Shown here: one piece after another, positions 17,621-26,800 of the stretch | Position numbering within the stretch: the first letter of the stretch is position 1 | Layout: each line of letters begins with the position of its first letter | DNA from: JACVRW01 sp963825345 | GTDB taxonomy: Bacteria; Actinomycetota; Thermoleophilia; Solirubrobacterales; Thermoleophilaceae | Assembly: GCA_963825345.1 (NCBI GenBank) | Contig: CAWGSQ010000006.1 | Location: forward strand, 186,001 to 250,000 | DNA: 64,000 nt | Reading direction: 5' to 3' | Translations under genes and position numbers: made by a program | The notes under the pieces: model-generated | Databases searched by the model: none | What the model was told of the DNA's origin: nothing | Seen by the model: the letters and a program-made list of their open reading frames with translations, nothing else

Positions 17621-18372
17621 GAGTTCTCCTTCCCCTGCTCGAGCGCAGGTGAGTCACCGCCACCCGAACCGAGCTCGGCCTTCATCTTCGCCAGCTCGTC
17701 GTCCACCTGGGCGCCACTCGTGAGCTCGGAGAGCTGACGCTCGATGTCGTCCTGACCCGAGCCGAGCGCCGTGATGTCGTCGAACGCCCCGGCCTTCTCC
17801 AGCTCCTCGACGGCCGACGCGCGGGCTCGCATCGTCTCCGTCTTGTCCTCGGCCCGCTGCATCGCGAGCCCGAGGTCGGCCATCTCCTCGCCCACGCCGT
17901 TGGCGGCCTCGGAGATCCGCACCTGGGCCTCCGCGGCGGAGTACTGCGCCTTGATGACCTCCTTCTTGGTGCGGAACTGCTCGATCTTCTGGCGCAGCCG
18001 CTGCTCGTTCGCGATGAGCTGCTCCTGCTGCGCCTCGAGCTCCTTGACCTGCTGGTCGAGCCCCTGCATCTCGGTCTGCGCGAGCGTCTTGCGCTCGAGT
18101 GCCGTGCGGGCGAGGTCCTCGCGCCCCTGGGCGAGCGCCTGGCGCGCCTGCGTGTCGAGCTTCACCACCTGCTGCTCGAGCTTCGACGTCTGCATCTGAA
18201 GGCGCTTCTTCGACGTGACCACGTCGGCGATGCCCTTCTTGACGTTCTGCAGCAGCTCCACCTGCTTCTGGTAGCCGTAGTCGAGCGTCTCGCCCGGATC
18301 CTCGGTCTTGTCGAGCATCCTCGAGATCTTGGCCTTCACAACTGTGGACATCCGCCCCGCAAGCCCGGGCAT
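17617..18372 (-). CDS. pspA: PspA/IM30 family membrane-stress protein
   Basis: 251 residues from ATG 18372, with ribosome site GAGGAG upstream. The protein is almost entirely coiled coil: an amphipathic N-terminal helix (STVVKAKISRMLDKTEDPGETLDYGY), then long heptad helices (LQMQTSKLEQQVVKLDTQ, VKELEAQQEQLIANEQRLRQ), ending in an acidic tail. PspA/IM30/Vipp1 proteins are ESCRT-III relatives that polymerise on the inner leaflet and protect against loss of proton motive force. It heads an operon with pspAA and a DUF6494 gene. The thioesterase gene diverges 56 bases upstream. Confidence 0.95.
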   Translation of the reverse strand: MPGLAGRMSTVVKAKISRMLDKTEDPGETLDYGYQKQVELLQNVKKGIADVVTSKKRLQMQTSKLEQQVVKLDTQARQALAQGREDLARTALERKTLAQTEMQGLDQQVKELEAQQEQLIANEQRLRQKIEQFRTKKEVIKAQYSAAEAQVRISEAANGVGEEMADLGLAMQRAEDKTETMRARASAVEELEKAGAFDDITALGSGQDDIERQLSELTSGAQVDDELAKMKAELGSGGGDSPALEQGKENS

Positions 18373-18428
18373 CTCATCTCCTCAATTCCGACGCGTTCAG
18401 TGGGGCCAAGAGTAGTCTCCGCGCCCTC

Positions 18429-18920
18429 GTGGAGCCGCGTTCCCCCTCAAAGTCGAGTTCAATCCTCAGCCGCTGGATGGGCATCGCGGACGCGAACAAC
18501 GCGGGCAACGTGCACGGCGGGGTGATCATGCACCTCTGCGACGAGGTGGCTGGCATCGCCGCGGTGCGCCACTCCGGCTCGCGCGTGGTCACGGCGGCGA
18601 TGGACCGCATGAGCTTCCGCCACCCGGTGGTCGTCGGTCAGCTCGTGACGGTGAAGGCGACGGTGAACGCCGCTTGGCGCAGCTCGATGGAGGTCGGCGT
18701 GCGCGTGGAGTCCGAGAACGTCCGCACCGGCGAGGTGCTCCACACCTCCACCGCCTACCTCACGATGGTTGCCCTCGACGACGAGGGCAATCCAACCGAG
18801 ATCCCGCCGATCGAAGCGGTGACGAGCGACGAGATACGGCGAGAGCGCGAGGCTCAGCTGCGCCGGGACAACCGCCTGGCAGAGCGGCAGAGGATTGAGG
18901 AGGAGCGGGCCCGTTCCTGA
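18429..18920 (+). CDS. Acyl-CoA thioesterase, hotdog fold (YciA/BACH type)
   Basis: 163 residues from GTG 18429. The hotdog signature is clear: ADANNAGNVHGGVIMHLCDEVAGIAA (the NVHGG turn and central helix), VVTAAMDRMSFRHPV, and VGVRVESENVRTGE. These hexameric cytoplasmic enzymes hydrolyse fatty acyl-CoA to free acid and CoA. The C-terminal 35 residues are charged and helical. It may work with the acyl-CoA dehydrogenase encoded at 19345-20646. Its last 161 bases overlap, on the opposite strand, the end of the lipoprotein gene at 18760-19326. Confidence 0.9.
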   Translation: MEPRSPSKSSSILSRWMGIADANNAGNVHGGVIMHLCDEVAGIAAVRHSGSRVVTAAMDRMSFRHPVVVGQLVTVKATVNAAWRSSMEVGVRVESENVRTGEVLHTSTAYLTMVALDDEGNPTEIPPIEAVTSDEIRREREAQLRRDNRLAERQRIEEERARS

Positions 18921-19326
18921 TGTTGGGGAGCTGCCGCCACTCCGTGAACTTGCCCTTTCGGATCGTGTAGCGGACCTTCACGAGGCCGCTGCAGCCGCCG
19001 GCAGGGCCCTTGTGGAGCTGGAACGTGGCGAGCGCCCGGCGACCCTCGTCCTTCAGCGCGATCAACTCCGCGCGGCAGGGCAGGCTCGCGTTGAAGTTCC
19101 GCGCGTCCTTTGCCGTTCGCAGCCGGAACGGGTGCCCCTGGTCGATGATCGCGCCCGGCGCGAAGTAGTACGCCGCCTGCTCGTAGTCCTGGCGCTCGAG
19201 GGCGAGCAGCCAGCCTCGGATCACCCGGCCCTTGTAGGTGTGGAGCGGATCGGGCTCGGGCTCGGACGGCTCCGAGCCGCAGCCCGCCAGCGCCAGTAGG
19301 GCAAGCAAGAGACAGAGCGGGCGCAT
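18760..19326 (-). CDS. Lipoprotein with NTF2-like domain; 3' end antisense to thioesterase
   Basis: 188 residues from ATG 19326. The lipobox LALLALAGC gives lipidation at Cys16. The domain TYKGRVIRGWLLALERQDYEQAAYYFAPGAII and the later strands RAELIALKDEGRRALATFQL, VKVRYTIRKGKFTEWRQL are typical of NTF2/SnoaL-like folds. It should sit on the outer face of the membrane; ligand unknown. The domain ends near residue 137, at about 18915. The remaining 50 residues, Pro/Arg-rich, are read antisense through the end of the thioesterase gene and look like untended extension, although they are in frame until TGA at 18760. Confidence 0.75.
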   Translation of the reverse strand: MRPLCLLLALLALAGCGSEPSEPEPDPLHTYKGRVIRGWLLALERQDYEQAAYYFAPGAIIDQGHPFRLRTAKDARNFNASLPCRAELIALKDEGRRALATFQLHKGPAGGCSGLVKVRYTIRKGKFTEWRQLPNIRNGPAPPQSSAALPGGCPGAAEPRALAVSRRSSPLRSAGSRLDCPRRRGQPS

Positions 19327-19344
19327 GCCCGCAAGGCTACGCCG

Positions 19345-20646
19345 CTAGGACGCTTCGGCGACCGCGCGCGTGGCCTCGGCCACCGCGCTGCTGTCCGGCG
19401 CGTTGCCCGGCGCCTGCTGCAGGACGTCGTCGGCCTCCTCGATGCGGCGCTTGTAATCCGCCGTCTGCATGCGCGCGATCACGAGCCGCTGGACCTGGGC
19501 CGTGCCCTCGAAGATTTGGTAGATCTTCGCGTCCCGGAACCACTTCTCGAGCGGGCAGTCGGTGGTCTGCGCGAACGGTCCAACGAGGTCCATCAGCGTG
19601 GTGGTGGCCCACATCGCCACGTCGCCCGCCTTCAGCTTCGACATCGAGCCCTGGCCGGCGGTCATCGGAATGCCGCTGCGCCCCATCCAGGCGGCGCGCC
19701 ACACGAGCAGCCGTGCCGACTCAATCTCGGTGGCCACGTCGGCGAGCGTCTGCTGGATACGCTGCTGCTGGAGGAGCGGCTGGCCGTCCTCCTCCTTGTC
19801 GGAGAGGTACTCGAGCGTCCACTCGTACGCGGCCTGCGCGATGCCGAGTGCCGAGGCGCCCACCAGCGGACGCGTGAGCTCGAAGGTGGCGAGCGCGTTC
19901 GAGGAGCGTCCCGTCGACGCGCCGGAGCGCGCGCGCTCGAGCTTCTTCTGGAGCTTCTCGTAGCCGCCGAGCAGATGGTCCATCGGCACGCGGCAGTCCT
20001 CAAGGATCACCTCGGTGGTCTGCGATGCACGGATGCCGAGCTTCGTCTCCTTCTTGCCCTGCGACAGGCCCGGGGTGCCCTTCGGCACGACGAACGACGC
20101 CTGGCCGCGGTGGCCCAGGTCGGGGTCCACGGTGGCGACGACGACGGTCACGTCGGCGATGCCGCCGTTCGTGATGAAGACCTTGGTGCCGTTGAGGACC
20201 CACTCGTCGCCGTCCTGCTTGGCGGTGGTGCGCAACGAGCGCACGTCGGAGCCGGCGCTCGGCTCGGTAACGGCGTACGCGCCAAGCTTGATCTCGTCGC
20301 CCAGGCCGAAGCACTCCGGCACCCAGCGCCCGATCTGCTCGGGCGTGCCCGAGCTCGCGATGCCGGCAGCGGCGAGCGAGCCGCCCTGGATGGCGAGCGC
20401 GATGCCGGCGCAGCCCCAGTGCATCTCCTCGGCGTAGATGCACGACATGATCCCGTCGGGATCCTCGCCCATCATCTGGATCGTCTCGAGGCCGTGGAGA
20501 CCCCACTCGCGGGCGGCCTTGATGGCCTCCCACGGCACGCTCTCGTCGCGGTCGTGCTCCGCGGCAATCGGCCGGATGACCTCCGTCGAGAACCGGCGGA
20601 CCTTCTCCTGGAACTCGCGCTGTTCGTCGTTGAGCTTGAAATCCAC
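19345..20646 (-). CDS. Acyl-CoA dehydrogenase
   Basis: 433 residues from GTG 20646. Full acyl-CoA dehydrogenase fold: N-terminal helices (FKLNDEQREFQEKVRRFSTEV), FAD/substrate motif YAVTEPSAGSDVRSL, WVLNGTKVFITNGG, and C-terminal IYQIFEGTAQVQRLVIAR, where the Glu of the EGT motif is the usual catalytic base. It performs the first, FAD-dependent step of beta-oxidation or a branched-chain equivalent and passes electrons to ETF. A perfect palindrome at 20671-20686, 25 bases upstream of the start, is also found before the thiolase gene and probably binds a shared repressor. Confidence 0.93.
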   Translation of the reverse strand: MDFKLNDEQREFQEKVRRFSTEVIRPIAAEHDRDESVPWEAIKAAREWGLHGLETIQMMGEDPDGIMSCIYAEEMHWGCAGIALAIQGGSLAAAGIASSGTPEQIGRWVPECFGLGDEIKLGAYAVTEPSAGSDVRSLRTTAKQDGDEWVLNGTKVFITNGGIADVTVVVATVDPDLGHRGQASFVVPKGTPGLSQGKKETKLGIRASQTTEVILEDCRVPMDHLLGGYEKLQKKLERARSGASTGRSSNALATFELTRPLVGASALGIAQAAYEWTLEYLSDKEEDGQPLLQQQRIQQTLADVATEIESARLLVWRAAWMGRSGIPMTAGQGSMSKLKAGDVAMWATTTLMDLVGPFAQTTDCPLEKWFRDAKIYQIFEGTAQVQRLVIARMQTADYKRRIEEADDVLQQAPGNAPDSSAVAEATRAVAEAS

Positions 20647-20670
20647 GGTCTTGATGCTCCCCCGCGCCGG

Positions 20671-20686
20671 TTGACTGACTAGTCAA
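20671..20686. promoter_or_regulatory. Operator-like palindrome TTGACT-N4-AGTCAA (site 1)
   Basis: TTGACTGACTAGTCAA is a perfect inverted repeat with 6-base arms, in the 83-base gap between the acyl-CoA dehydrogenase start (20646, minus) and the cell-wall-binding lipoprotein (20730, plus). The same arms with a 4-base spacer recur at 40987-41002 between divergent thiolase and 3-hydroxyacyl-CoA dehydrogenase genes. The layout resembles TetR-family FadR-type operators of fatty-acid catabolism; the cognate regulator is not identified. Confidence 0.7.
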
Positions 20687-20729
20687 TCGTACTGATACCC
20701 ACGGCGCCCGCGCGTCACACCCAGCTATC

Positions 20730-21914
20730 GTGCGCCGCGAATTGCGCCGTCTTTCCGTCCTTCTCCTCCTAATCGCCCTCTTCGGCCTCGGCTGTAGTAC
20801 CTCGGACGACGAAGGAAGCCCGCCCCAGCTCGGTGTGAAGGGGGACGACGAGCAGGCCGCCGAGAAGCTCGGCTTCCCATCAACCGCCACGCGCAACACC
20901 GTTCGCGTAGGTGGCGGCGACCCCGCCTCGGACGCCGCCGGCGTGGCCGGCGCGCTCTACCCCGCCACGGGCGACAGCGACCGCCCGACCGCCGTGGTGC
21001 TGGTGGACCAGGACGACTGGGCCACGGGCATCGCCGCAGCCGTGCTCAGCGGGCGGCCGATCGGGGCCCCGATCCTGCTCACGGACGGCAAGGACCTCCC
21101 GCCGGTCACAGAAGACGTGCTCAAGCGGCTGGACCCGAAGGGCTCGGACCTCTCGAGGGACGCGCAGGTGATCCGGGTCGGTGACGACACCGCCCGGCCC
21201 GAGGGCTTCAAGACAGCGCTGATCGAGGGCGACACCCCGTTCGAGACGGCCGCGGCGATCGACCGATTCTTCTCGGCCGCGCGCGCGAGGCCGTCGAACG
21301 ACGTGGTGCTCTACTCGGCGGAACGGGGCGAGTTCGCCATGCCCGCCGCCGCCTGGGCGGCCCGCTCGGGGGACGCGGTGCTGCCGGTGCGCAGGAACGC
21401 CATCCCAGCACCGATCGTGAAGGCCCTCCGCGAGCACGAGCGCCCGAACGTTTTCGTGCTCGGCCCGGAGTCCGTGATCTCGCAGAAGGTGCTCGACCAG
21501 CTGAAGAAGCGCAAGCTCGCGCGGGCGGTGAACAGGATCGACGGGCCGACCGCCGTGGAGAACGCGATCGCGTTCACCCGCTACGAGAAGGGCGACTTCG
21601 GCTGGGGCGTGGTGGTGCCGGGCTACAACTTCACGGTTGCGAGCAGCACGCGCCCGTCCGACGCCGCAGCGGCAGCCGCGCTCGGCACCCGCGGGGTCTT
21701 CGCGCCCCTGCTGCTGAGCGACGACGCAGAGCAGCTGCCGCCGAAGCTCGAGGAGTACCTGCTGAGCGTGCAGCCCGGCTACGAGGACAACCCCGGCCAG
21801 GCTGTCTACAACCGAGCCTGGGTGCTGGGAGACGACAAGGCGATCTCCGTGCGCCAGCAGGCGCAGATCGACCAGCTCACCGAGCTGGTCCCGGTCCAGG
21901 CGAACGCGCCGTAG
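20730..21914 (+). CDS. Lipoprotein with cell-wall-binding (CWB2-like) repeats
   Basis: 394 residues from GTG 20730. Signal with lipobox LIALFGLGC, lipidated near residue 22. The mature part has Rossmann-like repeats of the CWB2 kind: RNTVRVGGGDPASDAAGVAG, TAVVLVDQDDWATGIAAAVLSGRPIGAPILL, then PNVFVLGPESVISQKVLDQL with AVNRIDGPTAVENAI, and PLLLSDDAEQLPPKLEEYL. CWB2 repeats bind anionic cell-wall polymers or surface glycan and are typical of S-layer-associated proteins. It is therefore likely an outer-surface lipoprotein. It diverges from the acyl-CoA dehydrogenase across the palindrome at 20671. Confidence 0.75.
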   Translation: MRRELRRLSVLLLLIALFGLGCSTSDDEGSPPQLGVKGDDEQAAEKLGFPSTATRNTVRVGGGDPASDAAGVAGALYPATGDSDRPTAVVLVDQDDWATGIAAAVLSGRPIGAPILLTDGKDLPPVTEDVLKRLDPKGSDLSRDAQVIRVGDDTARPEGFKTALIEGDTPFETAAAIDRFFSAARARPSNDVVLYSAERGEFAMPAAAWAARSGDAVLPVRRNAIPAPIVKALREHERPNVFVLGPESVISQKVLDQLKKRKLARAVNRIDGPTAVENAIAFTRYEKGDFGWGVVVPGYNFTVASSTRPSDAAAAAALGTRGVFAPLLLSDDAEQLPPKLEEYLLSVQPGYEDNPGQAVYNRAWVLGDDKAISVRQQAQIDQLTELVPVQANAP

Positions 21915-21938
21915 GGCGCCGGTAACCTTCGGCGCCCC

Positions 21939-22208
21939 GTGAGCGAATACGAGCGCCCAGACCGCTACCGACGCGAGCCCACCGTCGAGGACGTGCACCA
22001 GCTGATGGGCGCGTCGACGCCGCACTTCGCGTTGCAGATCCGCAACCGGATCCGAACCCTGGTCTCCGGCCTTCCCGCCGACCACCCGGCCCGGCGTGAG
22101 GGGGAGCGTGAGATCGCCCGGCTCGAGCAGCTCGCGCTCGGCTCCGAGAGGCGCGGGCCGATCCAGGAGCACGAGCACGGCCTCCCCAGCTACCGCGGAC
22201 CCGAGTGA
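21939..22208 (+). CDS. Small conserved hypothetical protein
   Basis: 89 residues from GTG 21939, 24 bases after the previous stop. A charged, soluble, helical protein: VEDVHQLMGASTPHFALQIRNRIRTLVSGL, then HPARREGEREIARLEQLALGSE and a Pro/Gly tail. There is no signal, membrane helix or cysteine. The PHFALQIRNRI segment looks conserved in style, but I do not recognise a family. Its end overlaps the start region of the methyltransferase gene. Confidence 0.6.
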   Translation: MSEYERPDRYRREPTVEDVHQLMGASTPHFALQIRNRIRTLVSGLPADHPARREGEREIARLEQLALGSERRGPIQEHEHGLPSYRGPE

Positions 22209-22947
22209 CCTGCTGCGCCCGCAGGAGCGGGCGCGCGCCAGCCGGCCTCCAGGCGGCTACCTCGACCTGATCGGGCCCTCGGACGCCCCGCGCTCGACGG
22301 GGCTGATCCAGGACCTGATGCTGAGCGGCGCCGTCCCGCGCATCTACGAGCGCTGGTGGCGGCCCGCGCTCGGCCGCATGTTCAAGGGGGTGCTCGGGCC
22401 GGGCATGGCGGACGAGCACCGGATCGCCCGCCTGCTGCTCTCCCTCTCCCCCGGCGACGGCGTGCTCGACGTGGCGTGCGGCACCGGCAACTTCAGCCGG
22501 GACTTCGCGCGCTCGGTGGGGCCGACCGGGCTCGTGGTGGGCATCGACGTGTCCGAGACCATGCTCACGAGGGCGGTTCAGGACACGCGCAGGGCCGGGC
22601 TGTCGAATACGGCCTACGTCCGCGGCGACGCCCAGGAGCTCCCCTTCCTCGACGCGAGCTTCGATGCGGTCTGCTGCTTCGCGGCATTCCATCTGTTCGC
22701 GGACCCGATGCGGGCGCTCGATCGCATGACCGACGTGCTGACGCCTGGTGGGCGGATCGCGATCTTCACCACCGCGCGGCACCGCACGATGCCGGTCCGG
22801 ACGGCCGAGTCGCTGCTCGCGATGCGCAGCGGCGCACGCCTCTTCGAGGAGCGTGAGGTGGTGGACGCGTTGGAGGAGCGGGGGTACGAGGACGTGCGCC
22901 AGCGCATAGCCGGCGTCACGCAGTTCGTGGGCGCTCGGCGAGCTTGA
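22096..22947 (+). CDS. Class I SAM-dependent methyltransferase
   Basis: Up to 283 residues. Motif I VLDVACGTGNFSRDFARSVG, acidic motif VVGIDVSETML, motif II YVRGDAQELPFLDASFDAVCC and FHLFADPMRALDRMTDVLTPGGRI are those of UbiE/MenG-like methyltransferases. The start is uncertain: GTG 22096 or 22108 would overlap the previous gene and give a low-quality Ser/Arg-rich leader, while the next in-frame ATG (22318) would cut off the PPGGYLDLIG segment that looks genuine. The substrate is not predictable. It is the last of a plus-strand trio after the lipoprotein and the small protein. Confidence 0.8.
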   Translation: MRGSVRSPGSSSSRSAPRGAGRSRSTSTASPATADPSDLLRPQERARASRPPGGYLDLIGPSDAPRSTGLIQDLMLSGAVPRIYERWWRPALGRMFKGVLGPGMADEHRIARLLLSLSPGDGVLDVACGTGNFSRDFARSVGPTGLVVGIDVSETMLTRAVQDTRRAGLSNTAYVRGDAQELPFLDASFDAVCCFAAFHLFADPMRALDRMTDVLTPGGRIAIFTTARHRTMPVRTAESLLAMRSGARLFEEREVVDALEERGYEDVRQRIAGVTQFVGARRA

Positions 22948-22991
22948 GACGCGCTCGCCCACGCTTGAACAAATAGGAGTAATCTGGGCTC

Positions 22992-23456
22992 GTGGCCTGG
23001 GAATTCAGTGTCCTCGTGGTGGCCAACGTGACCGCGGAGTCCGCCGAATTGATCGCCGCGCTGCGCGAGCGCTCCGAGACCGGCGCCTGCCACTTCACGC
23101 TCGTGATGCCGGCAGCCGGGCCCGATCGGCACGAGCGCCTCGAGAATGCCCTCGCGCACATGCGCTCCGCCGGGCTCGACAACGTGGATGGCAGCGTCGG
23201 CGACCCGGATCCGGTGGTGGCGGTGATGGACGTCTGGGACCCGATGAAGTTCGACGACATCGTGGTGTCCACCCTGCCCACGGGCTCGTCGCGCTGGATG
23301 GGACTCGACCTCCCGCACCGGCTCGAAAAGCTCACCTCCGCGCCGGTGCGGCACGTGGTCTCGCACCCGCGCCGCGAGGTGCACACCGAGCGTGCGCCGG
23401 AGAAGCCGCGCTACGGCGTGCTGGCGGCTTTCGCCGCGCTTATCACCAAGCGCTAG
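22992..23456 (+). CDS. UspA-like nucleotide-binding-fold protein
   Basis: 154 residues from GTG 22992. The alternating strand-helix order (FSVLVVANVTAESAELIAAL, CHFTLVMPAAGPDRHERLENAL, VDGSVGDPDPVVAVMDVW, FDDIVVSTLPTGSSRWMGLDLPHRLEKL, PVRHVV) is that of a universal stress protein with the ATP-type G-x2-G loop replaced by TGSSRW. It is cytoplasmic. Function in stress or signalling is a guess from the fold. The stop TAG shares CTAG (23453-23456) with the convergent gene. Confidence 0.65.
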   Translation: MAWEFSVLVVANVTAESAELIAALRERSETGACHFTLVMPAAGPDRHERLENALAHMRSAGLDNVDGSVGDPDPVVAVMDVWDPMKFDDIVVSTLPTGSSRWMGLDLPHRLEKLTSAPVRHVVSHPRREVHTERAPEKPRYGVLAAFAALITKR

Positions 23457-23872
23457 CGGCGCTTATATCCGTCGGCGCGCAGCTCCTGCTTGCCGACCAT
23501 CACGGCCTGGCTCCACTGCTCGACACCGGTGCTGCCGTCCTTGTGCTTCACCATCGCCATCGCCATCGCGAAGGCGGGCTTTCCCTTCGAGAACTGCTTT
23601 GACCCGGGTTCGAGTTGGGTCTGAATCATCCAGTCCTTCTTGCTCTTGAAGGGAAGCCGCTCCGTCGGGGCAAGTGGATGAGCTCCGGGGTGCTTGCCGC
23701 TCGTGCCAAAACAGGACGCCACCTTCTTGCCGTCCTGCTGCCATAGCCAGACCCGCATCCACGTGATCTCGTCGCCGTCCGCAACGGGGCCCATCGCGCA
23801 GAGTCCGAAGCGCTGGCCAGCTTCGCCCTTGAGGACCGGCAGTACCGGTTTGAACCTGGAGAGCATCGGCAT
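23453..23872 (-). CDS. Hypothetical protein downstream of the giant regulator
   Basis: 139 residues from ATG 23872, 11 bases after the stop of the 1477-residue regulator, so likely the same transcript. The sequence is soluble, rich in Lys, Trp and Met: ITWMRVWLWQQDGKKVASCFG, PFKSKKDWMIQTQLEPGSKQF, AFAMAMAMVKHKDGSTGVEQW. There is no signal or membrane segment and two cysteines. I do not recognise a family. It may be an output or partner of the regulator, by position only. Confidence 0.6.
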   Translation of the reverse strand: MPMLSRFKPVLPVLKGEAGQRFGLCAMGPVADGDEITWMRVWLWQQDGKKVASCFGTSGKHPGAHPLAPTERLPFKSKKDWMIQTQLEPGSKQFSKGKPAFAMAMAMVKHKDGSTGVEQWSQAVMVGKQELRADGYKRR

Positions 23873-23883
23873 GTCCGATCGTC

Positions 23884-26800
23884 TCAGAGCGCGGCGGGCA
23901 TGACAAGGTCAGAGCGAACCCGCCCCGCCGCCACGACGTTGCCCTTCTGCTCGTACAGTCGGACCGCCTCGGCGAAGGTCGTCTGCGCCTCCTCGCTGCG
24001 GCCGAGCATGCCGAGCACGATCCCGAGGTCCACAAGGGCGTCAGCCCTGTGGTTGAGCAGGTCCGTCGTCTCGGCCAGCGTCACGGCCTCCCGCGCGAGC
24101 GGCTCCGCCTCGTCCAAGCGCCCACCCGCGGCAAGGCAGCGGGCCCGCACGCCCCGCCAGAGGACCTGTGTGAGCAGGTCATCTCCCGCCGTCAGCTCTG
24201 CGCTGAGGTCGGCGAAGACCTCGGCCTCCTCGGCACGGTCCTGGGCAAGCAGGGCCTGCCCGAGAAACGCCGCCGTTGTGGACAGCAGTGCTCTGTCTCC
24301 CATCTCCTCGAGCGCGGCATATCCGCGGCGCAGGATCCGCTCTGCGGCGGCGGGGTCGCCGGCGAGGAATTCGACCGTGGCCGCATCGTGCGAGACGGCC
24401 GTGCTCAACGTGAGGCCGAGCTCCTCGAAGGTGGCCTCGCTCGTGGCCAGGAGCTGGCGAGCCTCGTCGAAGCGACCCTCCATGGCATGAAGCCCGGCCA
24501 GCGACTGAAGCACCCCGGCGCTCACCGACGGGTTCGCTTCAACCTCGGCGATGATCGCCTCCGTCCGGCGGATGGCTTCGGTCACGTTGGTCGGGCCAAA
24601 GAAAAGCGACGAGGCGATCCAGGCCAGGATCTCGATCCGCTCGTGCTCGGCGTTCGCATTCCGGGCGTGAGCCGCGGCCCGCTCCCAGGATTCGGTGGCC
24701 GCGCCGGCCTGCGCCCCGATCCAATGCCGATACGCGTCGAGCCGCAGCGCTGCGCAGAGGCCGGGCTCGTCACCCGCTGCGCTGAAGATCGGCGTGACCT
24801 CCTCCACGACGGCGGCAGCCTCGGCGGTACCCGCTGCCTCTCCGAGTTGCAGTCGCAGGAACTCCCGGCGCACGAGCACGCGCGCGGCGGTGCTTTCGTC
24901 CCCTGCCTCGGTGGCCGCGCGGCTCGCGTCGTCGAGCACATCGTCCGCCTCCACCAGCCTGCCCGCCTCGATCAGCGCCGCCCCCAGGTCCGGCAGCAGC
25001 AACGCCCGGCGTGGGCTATCAGCGGGGACCAGAGCCACCGCTCGCTCCAGCAGTCTCACCGCCGCGGTGAGGTCGCCCCGCGCGCGGGCGTGCCGTCCCA
25101 CGGCCTCGAGCCGTTCTGAGCCGCGGCGTCCGAGCGCCTCCGCATCGCCGTCGAGCGGGCCGAGCTCGGAGAGGCAGCGGTGGGCCTGCTCGAGGTGGTA
25201 TCCGACGATCTCCTCGAACTCGCTGAGACGAGAGCCCCCGGTCTCCTCGAGCCACTCCGCGAAGCGCGCGTGAAGGTCGGCTCGCACCTCCTTCGGCAGC
25301 GAGCGGTAGGCGGCGTCGCGGATCAGCATGTGCCGGAAGCGGAACGCGTCGTCATCGACCAAGCTCGACCGGTCGGGACGGATCACGTCCTTGCGGACGA
25401 GCGCCGTGAGGCTTCGGTCCACGAGCGGCACCAGGGCCTCGGGCGCGAGCTCGCGCATGACCTCGCGGTGGAACACGGTGCCCTCCACGGAAACGCGCGC
25501 GAGCAGCGCACGCTCCTCCTCCGGCAGTCGCTCGAGCCGAGCGGCGAGCAGTGCATGGATGGTGGGCGGAACGGGCAGCTCCGCCAGCTCGTCCACCAAC
25601 ACCCAGCGCTCGTCCTCCCGGCGAAGCAGCCCGTCGTCGATCAACATCGCGAGCAGCTCCTCGGCGAAGAGCGGGTTGCCCTCGCATGCGTGGGCGATAC
25701 GCGCGGCTGCCTCGCCGGACGGGCTCGCGTAGCTGAGCAGGTTCTCCACGAGCTGCCTGCTCTCGTCCACGCCAAGCGGCTCCAGCAGAATCGACGCTGC
25801 GTTCAGCTTGCCGCCGCCCCAGCCGGGACGAGCCTCGAGCAGCTCGGGACGCGCCATGCACAGCAGGACGATCGGCGCGTCCCGTGCCAGGTCGGCCACG
25901 TGCTCCACGAGGTCGAGGAAGGTCGGTTCCGCCCACTGGAGGTCATCGATCACGATCACGAGCGGGCGACTGCGGGCCAGCGTCTCGAACAATCGGCGCA
26001 CCGCCCAGGAGATCTCCTCGCTCGTCGCCCCGGCGGAGCCGCCGAAGCCGACGGTGTCCGCCACGACAGAGGCGATCAGGTCGGCCTTCGGAGCGTCTGC
26101 GAGCCGCGCGGCGATGGCCGCGCGCGCATCCCCGTCGCCGCCGATCAGGTCACGCACGACCTCACCGAGTGGCCAGTAGGTGATGCCCTCGCCATATGGC
26201 AGGCAGCGGCCGCGCAGTACACAGGCGCGTCCGCCCAGCCCCTCGACGAAGTCCTCCACAAGCCGCGACTTCCCCACGCCAGCGGCCCCCAGGACTGTCA
26301 CCAAGTGGCACGAGTTGTCGGCAACGGCAGCGGCCACGGCGCTCGACAGCCCCTCGATCTGCTGGGCACGCCCCACCAGCGGGGAGTCCAGCTTCCGCGG
26401 GCGCTCGTCGCTTGCGCGCAGCTCCACCAGACGACGCCCCAGATCGGCCGGTTCCGTCTCGACGAAGTCGCGCAGCAGGCGGTGCGTGGCATCGTCGATC
26501 AGGATCTCGCCGGCGCCGGCCACCTCCTCCAGGCGCTTCGCGGTATTCACCGCGTGCCCACTCGCGGGCGGACGCCCCGGAGCCGGGCGCTCCGCGATCA
26601 CCTCGCCGGTACCCACCCCGACGCGGGCGCCGACTCGGACTCCGAAGGCGTCCTCCAACTCGTCGGCGAGCGCCGGCAGCCGTTCCTGCAGCTCCACGGC
26701 GGCCCGCACCGCGCGCACGGCGTCGTCGTCGTGAAGCGCCGGCACGCCAAATACGGCCATGAGGGCATCGCCCGGATACGCCTCGACCGTCCCGCCGTGC

